Source: Helianthus annuus (lineage: Eukaryota > Streptophyta > Magnoliopsida > Asterales > Asteraceae). Taken from it: a stretch of DNA of 64,000 nt. The notes below the pieces were generated by a model that did not search any database, was not told the origin of the DNA, and saw only the letters and a program-made list of their open reading frames with translations. How positions within the stretch are numbered: the first letter of the stretch is position 1; every line of letters begins with the position of its first letter. The stretch lies in contig NC_035433.2 in the NCBI RefSeq assembly GCF_002127325.2, positions 11,522,645 to 11,586,644 on the forward strand, read 5' to 3'. Of this stretch, positions 1 through 9,961 are shown piece by piece. Position numbers and translations under genes: made by a program.

Positions 1-707
1 CTCCTTGGCTCCGGGGTTACCAGATATGGAACCAACCGAGACATCGTGTTGAAGCTCGTTAGGTAAGCTTGGCAGTCGAGGTTTATCATCACCAATGACA
101 CAAAATCGGATTCTATCTTTTCCACCTCATGTTGAGGGCAGTAATTTTCTTTGATGAGAGAAATGAATTCCTCTCATGTCATGCTGTATAGCACAGCTTT
201 TCCCGAGGCCTGAACCAACGCCCTCCACCAAGCCAGGGCCTCGCCCTTGAATGACTGTGACACATACTTTACCACATCCCTTTCCGCACAGCCACTGATG
301 TCCACCACGGTGTCCATCTCATCCAGCCACGTCATACAATCGACGGCACCTTTCTCCCCCGTGAAGTCTCGGGGTTTACAAGACACAAAGTACTTGTAGG
401 TGCAGCCCCTGGCACGGGATGCATCAGTATACTCCCTTTCACGACGAACACTGTTTTCATTGGACGAGTGATTATCGTCGTCCTTCTTGGGCTTGGACAG
501 TGGTTTGCTGTGGGATTTTGAGTGTGTTTTCGGCTTGGAGAGTGGTCTGGATACGGTTCTGCTTCGAGATTCGGTATATTGTCGATCTAGAGCTGCCTGA
601 ACAGCGTTGTCGACAAGAGCTTTCAATTGAGCGCCCGTTAAATGTACTTGGGCGTTATTATATTCGTCTTCACTCGTATGACTATTTTCTCCATTATGAT
701 CAGCCAT
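1..707 (-). pseudogene. Ty3/gypsy gag, N-terminal part, cut by the window edge (element E)
   Basis: This encodes the start of a capsid-type Gag protein. The likely start is the ATG at 707. The first 60 residues are acidic and then S/K-rich, with a tandem SKPxSK-type stretch at about residues 50-75. The capsid-like block follows, with CTYKYFVSCKPRDFTGEKGA and then the CAERDVVKYVSQSFKGEALA pattern also seen in the Gag at 59703-60350. The frame is closed by TGA at 174-176, where the related copy has Trp, so this is a TGG-to-TGA nonsense change. Beyond the stop, homology to the sibling Gag continues to the edge in the same frame. Pol would lie off the left edge. Inferred to be the coding part of element E, whose 5' LTR is at 4874. 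Confidence 0.85.
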
Positions 708-1765
708 AGTAGCTTGTATCTGCTGCAGAAGATAATGAAAATTCTATTTAGGAGTTTATTATTGAATTGTCTTTTATGGCAATTCATTAACCATGGTAAC
801 GAAGACCATATCCGGTTAATTTGTTACTCACTTTTTATTTAGGATTTGAACATACTTATCCTAATTACAAATAATATTGCTAGTGGCATAAAAGCCTAGC
901 CACGAGGACGTTATTATAATATTAGCCGAGATTACAGAGAATCAAGGTATGAAGGTTTGAACCGTAGTTCTTTTACCCCTTTCAGACAGGGAGTCATAGA
1001 CCACCACTGTCTTTTGTCTTATATGACAATAATTATGGCCCATAGGCATTACATCTCTAATGGATGTTTAATATGGTTGGCCCGTAGGCACCACATCACT
1101 AATGGATGTTTAACAAGTGATCACCTTTATTGATGATTTAACCCATGATTTACAAATCATTAATTTGGGCTTTTGGAATCCTTTTAGAGGATTCTTTTAT
1201 AAGAATGGCGCGTGCGATTTTAACGAATCACATCTGCCACGAACGTTAACATGATTACAGAGGTTAACAGAGAAGCTGAATCTTTTAATCAGGTCTTACC
1301 ATCTTGGCCGGATCTTATACAGACACCTGGCTAGGTTTCACTCTTAAGATTCTTTATTAGGAAGATTTAATTTAAAAGGAATGATTTTGATTTATTTCAT
1401 ATATAGTAATAAAAATGAAATTATAACATAACATTCCGTAACTTCAAATACGATTACACGCTGCCCTAAACAGGACTTTTAAACAAGTACATTCCTATAT
1501 AGAGGTTAATAAAAGACAAGTCCACGCATGGACCAATACAAAATAGGTGTCCGCGCAGGGACTAAAAGATAAGTCCACGTAGGGACTGAAATACGATAAA
1601 CGTCCACGCAGGGACTTTATTTAAAGTAGACATTACATTAGAACATATATAAGGACTAATGGTCACGTTTCTTCTTCTTGCCTTTCAACAGGTTCGCTAG
1701 ACCCTTAAGAAATCCCCTGTTGTTCTTTCGTTCTTCCTCGAAATCCCCTGTTGTTCTTTCGCTGG
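708..1765 (-). other. Untranslated leader upstream of gag (element E), related to the leader of element A
   Basis: There is no credible coding sequence. The stretch aligns in order with 60351-61200 of element A; shared landmarks include the GACAGGGAGT block near 985, the 'gcccataggcat/cccgtaggcac' repeats near 1038-1090 and the 'cgaatcacat' block near 1224. In A the primer site and LTR follow at once, whereas here the similarity stops near 1640 and D/E-type leader sequence begins near 1765. A 22-bp direct repeat lies at the boundary (about 1708-1760). The junction is either genuine leader architecture or a recombination point. Confidence 0.6.
1520..1615 (-). repeat. Four short GTCC...GGAC stem-loops in the gag leader
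   Basis: GTCC-ACGCAT-GGAC (1520-1533) is followed by three similar units at 1549-1562, 1573-1586 and 1602-1615, each with a 4-5 bp stem and a loop of 5-6 nt around ACGCA. They are spaced about 24-29 bp apart. Element A has one related unit near 61127. Confidence 0.7.
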
Positions 1766-1961
1766 ATGTGAATGTTTTCAAGTTGTGAATGATTTTTAGA
1801 AACAATAGAATTCACTGTCAATAGAAAATTTACTTTGATTGTCAACTGAGGAAGACTTAGAATCAACAAGCTTGAATGAAATAAAAATATGAAAATAATT
1901 TGTCAACTATTGAATTATGATATAAGAAAAATCAATGTGTTGACATTTATTGAATTGCAAG

Positions 1962-2850
1962 GATACACCGATATACAACAAAGTTTAGTGTATCATTGTC
2001 TTAACACATAGTTGTATTAAGACCGCTTTCAAGGATAAGTCAAGCGAAAGGTATATATATATTAGCTCAAGCTACAAGTCTATACCGACGCCACAAGGTG
2101 TCGTAAGGATCAAAATAGTTCAATAATTGCGGTGACCGAACAATTTCACCGTTTTTGTAATCAACTGAAAGCTTTAATGAAGTAAAGTTGGATATTCGTT
2201 TTGAATAAGATTTTCAATTGAGGAAGATAAGACTAAATGAATATCATAGAATTTTCGATCAATGATGAAAGAAACTTTAGAGATACACTGGAATATGATA
2301 TGAATTTGTGTATTCTTATCTTAACACATAATTGTATTAAGATTGTTTAAGATAATGAACCAACAGAAAATAAATAAATAAATCCGTACATCAGGTGTGA
2401 AAAGAAGATTAGCTCAAGTTTCAAATTAAAGAAAACGCCACCCCAAGGTGTCGTAGTGATTGAAATAATAATAGCGGTGACTGAATGAGTTCATGAAATC
2501 AAATGAAAGTTCAATGAAGTAAATCCGAATGTTTGATTCAAAGAATCTAGTAGGATTTTTGATTGAAAATGAAACAATTGAATAATGTTTTTCAATCAAA
2601 GATGATAAAGCAATAAAGATTACGAAACACTTGATTGATGATGTAAGAATCATTAAGAGATACACTGAAATGTGATACGAATTTGTGTATCATTATCTTA
2701 GCACACAATTGTGTTAAGATTGATAATACATAGGTCGAACAAGTGGATCTAATATCGATACATAATAAATAATTAATTAAATCCGAGCACGGTGTGAGCA
2801 ACGAGATTAGCGCAAGCTTCAAATTTGTGAAAACATCACCACAAGGTGAT
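1962..2850 (-). repeat. Three degenerate tandem units, each with three hairpins
   Basis: Each unit has stem 1 GATACAC...GTGTATC (1962-1994; 2282-2314; 2659-2691), then stem 2 of the form CTTA-CACA...TGTGTTAAG (2000-2021; 2320-2341; 2697-2718), then stem 3 around 'CC-ACAA-GG' (2087-2102; 2436-2452; 2835-2850). The period is about 320-380 bp. Stem 3 changes from ACGCC/GGTGT to ATCACC/GGTGAT with pairing kept. Confidence 0.7.
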
Positions 2851-4854
2851 CGTGATTAAAGAAATGATTTGATGAATTCGAAGACCAAACAAGCATGTTA
2901 TGGTTCAAAACAAATGATGTGCTTGTTGGGATTTATTTTGAATATGATAGCTGCAATCCATCATATGGGATCTTGAATTGAATACGTAATGCGAGCAAGT
3001 TCAAACAGTTGAACTTGGTTTAAACACAACGAGTCCAAGAAAGTTCTGACATGGTTACAACGAAAAACCATGTATGTTTCGTAAAAGAAAATCGAGTTAA
3101 TAAATTTATTGATTCGATATCAAAGAATTATCGTTTTGCAAAAATGCGGTTTACAATGCAAAGATTAAGTATAGCAAAACGAGATTTGAACTTTTGATAA
3201 AACAACAAATTGGAATGAAGCCCTCCTATGGTCTTCATATCTCAAATGAACCACATGCACAACAAACAGTGCATGTGTAACGTGTCGATTTATCAAGAAA
3301 TGAAATAGATCAATAATTGCTACTACGAAAGAAATCCTCATGGTATGATGACCATTAGGGGAAGTAGAAATGCGAAGATCAATTCATTATATGCAGAAGT
3401 CAGGATTTCAACGAAAGAAATATAAGAACTTTATCTGGAATTTTGTGTGATAACCGTTGTTAAGTGATGTTATCATGGAATGTCGAATAAAATGAAATAG
3501 GGGATTCGCAAAGGTTTGTGATAACTAACTGACGTAATTCACGTAGCTCTGGCACGATTTCTAGACGTCGTAAGATTAATGACGCAGTCTAATGTGCTGT
3601 CGAGAGGTTACTCCCTAATCTGATAAAAACTCAGCGAGATTTATGTCGCTTGTAGGATCATGTGGCCACGTGTTGCTTTTAGATTAGTAATTCTTCCATT
3701 GACGGAATTAGTATTGGTGTCGTCGTGACCAATCATATTTTCCAAAGGTCTTGCCTTGAAAGTCGTGTGTGATATACTTCGACGTATGTGGACGTATAAT
3801 TTAAGTTTCACGTGTTTTCTTGTGCACTCGCACAACTTTACATTCTTCTTATTTCCGTTAATAGTTTATGGTAACGCATTGGAAATTCTTATACTTTTGA
3901 TGGTGTCCCAACTTAATGGATGTCCATTATTATTATTGTCGCTCGAGTTACGAGGTAGATGATCAAACGAAATAATGTTTGATATCGATACATGTAAGAG
4001 ATTCTTGATAAAGGAATCTAGATTTATTATTGACACATATGCTTGTGCTTTATTCTTAATTGTCAATCGTTATGGCTTTTGGAATTTCTTATAGATATAC
4101 ATATCTATATAATCATATATTTCACATGCTGTAATACACATACCCTTTATAAGGTTAATGTATTTAACAGATTCTTATTTCCAAAAACAAGGCAGATATC
4201 AGGTCATGATATTATTTAGGGAAATCTTGTCACTGATTGGACATATTATTTACCCTATCTTATCCGGTTCACGCCGGAGAGGTAACCTCAGTATATCCGG
4301 ACAAGCTGGGGAGTCTACTACACCATACCCAGTCTTGCCGGAGAAAATTTTTCTATTTCCCATAAATAGTATCTTTTCAATATTTTAAAAGTGCCTCTTT
4401 TATTAGGGCTTTTATCCAGAATCAAGGAAATTTGTATTTCCATAACATATCTTTATTCTAGACCAACTAATATCAATAAACAAGAATTAAGTGTTATTGC
4501 TTATGTACCTTGCAATTTTCTAATCACCCTTCCTATGGCATACCAATATTCATTACATTATACTTATATAAGTAATTTATCTTGAAGCTTATATTAAGGC
4601 AAAATTCTTAAGTTCAAGTCTAAATATCATCCGGAGTGCGATCAGATAATATTAAGTTCCTAATTCTCCGTTTAAACTTAGCTATTGTTACAATACTTAA
4701 TTGCTTAATTAAGTGGCTTAGCTTATACTAAGGAATCTATTCTTAGGTTCAAGTCTAAATGCTATTATGTGTGCTACCAGTAAATAGCAATTTCCTAACT
4801 CTTTTATTTAAGCTTAAGTATTATTATCACAACACTTATAGGCTTAAAGCAGTG

Positions 4855-4866
4855 GCTCTGATACCA
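4855..4866 (-). promoter_or_regulatory. Primer-binding site of element E (initiator tRNA-Met type)
   Basis: The minus strand reads TGGTATCAGAGC, the sequence complementary to the 3' end of plant initiator tRNA-Met used by many gypsy elements. It lies 7 nt inside the 5' LTR boundary at 4874. Confidence 0.9.
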
Positions 4867-5369
4867 CCTTTACTGTCACGACCCCCGACCCCATCCTGGA
4901 CGGAATCGGGTGCCGTGAGTAGCCCAGTGGTAATGGTGGTTATTTTTGAAAAACATTTGCAGCGGAAATTTCATCAGGACCGTGAGTTAGGAAATATCAG
5001 AGTTTAGAAACACCGAATTTTTATTTATTAAATAGATGGGAAAAACCCACGTTTTGCAATGGTAGCTTGTAAAATAAATAAATTTGATTATATAAAAAAT
5101 TATTTCTTAATTTGATTTAATTAATAAAATAAGCTACTTCCTGATGCCGTTCGGTGCCGGATCCAATTCTTACTTCAATCTATCGTAATTACCTGAAACG
5201 CGTTTTATAAAGGTTTTGTCAGCGGGAAATACTGAGTGAGTTCATTCAGGTTTTATAAAATGACACATTGTTATAATTTATAGTATTAAGGGAGATTACA
5301 ATGTTTTTATCAACCAATTTTCCAAAATAGGTATTTGTCACTCGACCGTATCTGTGGCTGTGGTCATAC

Positions 5370-5439
5370 CACTATTGGGTCCCGTCGCCCCAATAGTGAC
5401 GAGTATCACAAGTTTTAGGCTCGCCCACCTAAAGTGATA
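5370..5439 (-). repeat. Two strong hairpins in the E LTR
   Basis: Hairpin 1 is CACTATTGGG (5370-5379) with CCCAATAGTG (5389-5398), a perfect 10-bp stem. Hairpin 2 has TATCAC/GTGATA outside and TTTAGG/CCTAAA inside (5404-5439). The equivalent place in D has different stems built on CCATTGG/CCAATGG. Confidence 0.8.
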
Positions 5440-5811
5440 AAAATAGTAATGTGCACAAAACCCCACATACCGGCTGCAATTTGGTGATTACATAAACTTA
5501 ATCCCTATAATTATAACTCTGAAAATATTTAAGATTTTATAAAACACTTTGAATAAAAGAGAATGACTCACAGTATGGGCATGCAGTATTGATTTAACAA
5601 GCTTCTGGATTCTACTTCTTTCGTTAATTAAGCATATACTTTATTGTTCTGAATCTTCTGATGATTTAATAGTTTGCTTGATTGTAATTGTGTAGTTGGG
5701 AGTATTCTGGTAGTTAAACATATAGTTTAACAGAGTGGAATACGTATTTGTGTAAAACCCAAATCAAACCTTAACGGTAGTCACGAGATTCGAACCATAA
5801 CGAATTTCACA

Positions 5812-5990
5812 AAGTAATGTCTTATTCAGATAGTACTTTGGTATCCATTTAATGAACTCACAAAGTATAGTACTTTAGATTCCGTTTAACGAAATTCACA
5901 AAGTACAGCACTTTGGATTCCGTTTACCGAAATTCACAAAGCACAACACTTTGGCAGTCGTTAGATGGTTCACAAAGCACAACACTTTGG
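5812..5990 (-). repeat. Run of imperfect AAAGT...ACTTT dyads in the E LTR
   Basis: About five units of the pattern CACAAAG(T/C)A...ACTTTGG occur 30-60 bp apart. D keeps two at 19073-19128, and two remain at 35476-35533 in the truncated D 5' LTR. Confidence 0.6.
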
Positions 5991-6065
5991 TGATTACTGG
6001 TCAGGACACCAACGTATAGAGAAGAATAGAAGAAGTGAACAAAGGAAATGAATTCCTAAGCTTCC

Positions 6066-6180
6066 TATTTATAGGTAAGAAGTATGAAACTTCTAGGAAG
6101 TTTCCTTTGTGTTTCTAGGAAATTACCTATAACTTTCCTAGGAAGTTACCTATACATCTTCTAGGAAGCTTCCTATTCAC
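6066..6180 (-). promoter_or_regulatory. TATA-like box with CTAGGAAG palindrome cluster in the E LTR
   Basis: The minus strand reads TATAAATA at 6066-6073. Next to it, on its upstream side in element orientation, is GAAACTTC-TAG-GAAGTTTC (about 6086-6105). An imperfect AACTT...AAGTT unit and TAGGAAGCTTCCTA follow up to 6175. D has the same layout at 19254-19345. Confidence 0.5.
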
Positions 6181-6787
6181 TTATATCTATCCTCTTACAC
6201 CTTCCTAGCACCTTCCTTTGATATTATCTATTTTATATTCAATTGACTTAATTAAGCTTTAAGCTTTAATTAATCTTGCTTAGCTTAATTAATCTGGATT
6301 AACTTAATTAATCTTGATTAACTTAATTAATTTTGATTAACTGATTAATTAATCTACTCAGCTAACTTAACTGCTAAGTTTATTTAACTATTTTATTTAC
6401 TTAGCTATTAAGTACTCTAGCAATTCCTTGCTTACAAGTTCTAATTTCTAGATACAATGGAACTCGTATTAGTGTATAACATCAATTCAACTTTAACGAT
6501 AATCACGAGATAAAAACTCTCACAACGAATGACAAAGTGCGATACTTAAACATCCATCGAATTCACGACGAATGACAAAGTATAACCCGAGTTTGAGCAG
6601 CACTTAAACATCCATCGGATAGTCTCAATCGATCGGATAAAGTATCGTACTAGTGATTAGAGTTATTACCCTAATAATGGGCAGAGTTTTGGGATTTAGA
6701 AGGTATAATCCCGAGCTACTATTTTGCTATAATAGAAGCTAAAAGAAGAAAAGAATTGAGCGACTTTGAATTGAAACTATCGGCTGC

Positions 6788-6795
6788 TATATATA
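6788..6795 (-). promoter_or_regulatory. TATA box of the E LTR
   Basis: TATATATA, with the first CGCGGCCCGCG palindrome starting 19 bp upstream in element orientation (6814). D has TATAAATA at 20085-20092 with the same 19-bp spacing. Confidence 0.55.
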
Positions 6796-6813
6796 GGCTG
6801 GAAACAGGGCGCC

Positions 6814-6858
6814 TCGCGGCCCGCGTGAACTTTCGGCCGAACCTTACGCGGCCCGCGT
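6814..6858 (-). repeat. Paired CGG-C-CCG near-palindromes (E LTR, pair 1)
   Basis: TCGCGGCCCGCGT at 6814-6826 and ACGCGGCCCGCGT at 6846-6858, start-to-start 32 bp. The second copy is split by element F; its CCGCG became the 5-bp target duplication, and the T at 6858 is F's first base. Confidence 0.85.
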
Positions 6859-7644
6859 GTTGAGATTGAACCCTAACAGAGGAACAGATAATGTAAAGCC
6901 AAAACCAGATCTCATCAGTGGACCATCAATAAGCAGCAGTTTACCCTATGCTCTCCCCTTGACAGTGGTTTTCTAACAGCTGATGAATCTTAAGTGCTGC
7001 TCAAACTACAACAACTGATGAACCAAACACTGATGATACCTTAAAGACTGCTGAAGACAAACACTGCTGCTCTATCTACTGCTGTCTCCTAAGTACTGCT
7101 GAAGACTCAAGCACTGCCCTCCCAAAGACTGATCACCTTTCAAGAAAGCACTGAAGACTCAACATCTGTACTAAGGCTACAACAGTGGAACGTGAAGCAG
7201 TAGTTTTCCTTAGCTTTACATTTTATTACTTATCAGATGTTACATGTCAGTAGTTTGTATAGAACAATATTTATAGTTTGTTAGGTCGTTAGATGTCACT
7301 ATCATGGTGACGTTAGCTGAGGTAAATCAGTAGTTTGGTTTGCCTATAAATATGACAGTATTCTGTACTGTTATATTTGATCGTTTTGAGTGAGATCTTC
7401 TCCTCAATTCATCCTTTCATCTTGTACAACCAACTCTGGTGTATCAGGCTGAGGGGGAGTTTAGATTGTAAGCTTGCTGTAATCATTTGCTTTCTATTGT
7501 AAATCTTTTGACTCAATGAAATAGCAATTGTTTATCAATCTATACTTTCTTTTGATTATGTTTACAAAGTTTGCTACTCATTTCCGCTGCACTTATTCGT
7601 TGTATGCAAACAAACACAATCATGATGATCCCCAGATCCTAACA
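6858..7644 (+). mobile_element. 5' LTR of element F
   Basis: It is 787 bp, TG...CA bounded. A canonical TATAAATA lies at 7345-7352. It is rich in CTGATGA/ACTGCTG-like words. Confidence 0.95.
7345..7352 (+). promoter_or_regulatory. TATA box in F 5' LTR
   Basis: TATAAATA in the context GCCTATAAATATGACAG. It is repeated at 14233-14240 in the 3' LTR and is the likely promoter of the element. Confidence 0.65.
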
Positions 7645-7646
7645 AT

Positions 7647-7658
7647 TGGTATTAGAGC
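7647..7658 (+). promoter_or_regulatory. Primer-binding site of element F
   Basis: TGGTATTAGAGC, two nt after the LTR end. It is one base from the initiator tRNA-Met complement TGGTATCAGAGC. Confidence 0.8.
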
Positions 7659-9649
7659 TTGGACAGTCAAATTCGATCTAACAATCAATTTGACATAACA
7701 GTTCAGCTCAAAAGATATTGATACTAAAGGATTGGTTGTATTCAGTTGAAAAACAGAGTACCGAGTGAATCATGGTCAAAATGGTTATTCAAAAACTCTG
7801 TAAATCAACCAAGATGTCATATGACACACAAATCTCACACAACAAGTGTTTTCATGCATATGTTACTCATAGTTTTCAGATCCGTAAAATATCTGATAAA
7901 TTATGGGATCGTTCGATGTTTTCAAAATTGATTTCAATTGTTGTTTTGATATTTGTGATGTTTTCAATAAACACTAAAGTATGTACCTCAGTTCAGCAGA
8001 ACTTGTGTTCATCCAACAACACTAGAATACTGCTGACATAGAAAAGAGGGAAATAAAACTTTAGGCAAAATCTCTCATGTGCTCAAAGGCAAGTTGAGTA
8101 CCTTCAAAAGCACCAAATCAACCTTGTCCAAAACACATTGAGAAAATTAGGTATCAAAACTGTCCTAATCATAGGTGAATGTGAGATCTGTAATAAAACA
8201 TGATCAAATATGGTCAGATCTCTCAAAACATTGCTTCAAAATGATTATGGACAAAGTATGTTCAAAATATAATCTCCTAGTGAGTATTTCTGAACATATG
8301 AATAAAAAGGGTAAAAAGGGAAAAGGAAAAAGGAACAAATCTCAAAGTGTAGCTATCTCAAAAACTTTTGAAATCAAAAGCAAAAGAGTATAAGCATAAG
8401 ACACTCTTGAGGTACAAATTGGATCATCAGTGGTCATTGTGCAACTGTGTGCATTCATCAATACAGGAATTGTTCAGGTAACACTAGCATCTTCAGTGAT
8501 GGTGCTTAAAAGGAATTTACAATCAATTGACAAGAAATTGACCCAAACAATGGTCAAAATGACTTGAGAATAATATGATCATGAATTTACTGAAAAATTG
8601 TCGGATTCTTCTGATTATGTTCAAAACTTCCTTTGATTTTTGTTAAGGTGTTTTCCTCTAAAATAAAAACCAGATGTTTTTTTTAAAGAAAATATATTAT
8701 GATCTTTTACTCATTTTTTTTACAGTAAAAGTTCATCTCTGGTCTGGATGTAATTACCTTATTTTTGTGTGTAATTACTATCCCTAAACTGATCAAAAGG
8801 AAATGACGCACATATCAAAGTCATGTTAAGCTCAAGTTTGGTTTTCACAGATCAAAAATTGATTTCAAATTGACTTAGATTACTGAGATACTCATGTTCT
8901 AGTTCCAGTGATTAGACACAAAATGAGCAGCTCTAGTAGAAATGTTTTCATCATCTGAGATGTTAAACCATTGTCTAAAATAATAGACATTTGGCAAATC
9001 CTTGAACAAAATTCCATATAGATAACTGCTGACAATTTAATATTGATAATTTACATCTAAAAAGTATTTTGTTAAGAATAGCATCTCAAATGCTCAACAG
9101 ATGTTAGATAAGATACTGTGCCTTCACAAAGCAAAATCAAGTTCTACATCTGAACAAGCAGATGCTAACATTGTTTGTCAAAAGTTGAAATACTGCTGCA
9201 CTATCAGTTGTTGTACCAATTTTATCTTCTACCACTGTTGTTTCTAGAGTGCTGTTGTGCCTTAACATCTGCTCACTAAAATCTGTCCACTGCTAAAGTG
9301 TCAACCTCTGTTCTCCAAAACACTGATGTTTAACATCTTTGTTCCATCCACTGTTACATCCACTGTTTCATTTTATTACCGTTGTAACTACTGATACTTG
9401 ATCATCAGTGGTTGTCAAAACAACTGTCCTCCATTATTTACCATTCCATAAGATGTTTGACACGTGGTCAGTTTTTAGCCTTCAGATCAAAATAACCGCT
9501 GCCACATCAGCAATCATTTTTTTTCCCTAAATAAAGCCCTGATTAAATCCAAACAGGGTTTTACTGTCGAATTGAATTCCAAGAGTTCTCTTCTGATAGC
9601 AGTTTCCCTCTCATAACTCCAAAAACTTCTTCGATCTTCTTCATCCAAA
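7659..9649 (+). other. Noncoding leader of element F
   Basis: About 2 kb without a credible coding sequence, in the place where gag-pol would lie in an autonomous element. Two overlapping ORFs of 61-89 codons near 7746-8041 have no recognisable motif. A CTAAATAAAG sequence near 9528 lies about 120 bp before the ORF start and might be a second promoter; that is weak. Confidence 0.6.
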
Positions 9650-9961
9650 ATGATGAAACCAAAATCGAAATCAAAATCAAAACCATCATCTTCCTCCACA
9701 ACAGCAGATGCCACTCAAATGGCCGCTGAAACACCGGAGATTCGCTACAAAGCTCCACACAACTATGTAGGTATACTCACAAAACCTACCGATAACCACA
9801 CTTTCGACTCCATCCTTGACGTCCTTTCTGCATCAAAGTACAAAACTTTGATAACAGCAGACGCTCTTATTTACCTTGATACCCAGAGAGAGTTGCCACC
9901 CTTGAAAAACAAGGAGATATCATCGCCGCCATCAACTCCTCGATACAGGGTAAGAAGGTAA
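9650..9961 (+). pseudogene. F long ORF, N-terminal segment
   Basis: Starts MMKPKSKSKSKPSSSS, a basic serine/lysine tail, then a domain with PHNYVGILTK and FDSILDVLSASKY. The reading frame of the next segment is open from 9880, so a 1-nt frame change lies between about 9874 and 9890; residues after that point here are out of frame. The domain resembles, from memory, the N-terminal part of a large protein family common in Asteraceae retroelements and often mis-annotated. Its function is unknown. Confidence 0.7.

Larger units (their letters stand above)
1766..4873 (-). other. Long noncoding leader/interior of element E
   Basis: This is AT-rich sequence without credible ORFs. It aligns along its length with the interior of element D (about 21120-24980), so it is the shared D/E-family leader. 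It contains repeated hairpin triplets (1962-2850) and ends at a tRNA primer site next to the LTR. D carries this same sequence but no gag-pol. Confidence 0.75.
4874..6857 (-). mobile_element. 5' LTR of element E, first part (to the F insertion)
   Basis: The LTR starts TGTCACGACC on the plus strand, so it ends ...GTCGTGACA in element orientation. It matches the 3' LTR of D (18160-20470) throughout. Reassembled without F it is about 2,312 bp against 2,311 bp for D. It contains a 10-bp stem hairpin (5370-5398), about five AAAGT...ACTTT dyads (5812-5990), CTAGGAAG palindromes (6087-6175), two TATA boxes and paired CGGCCCG palindromes. None of its short ORFs is credible. Confidence 0.9.

Noticed and set aside
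7746..8041. ORFs of 61 and 89 codons in the F leader
   Set aside because: They overlap in two frames, lack motifs, and sit where noncoding leader is expected; a decayed gag remnant cannot be excluded.
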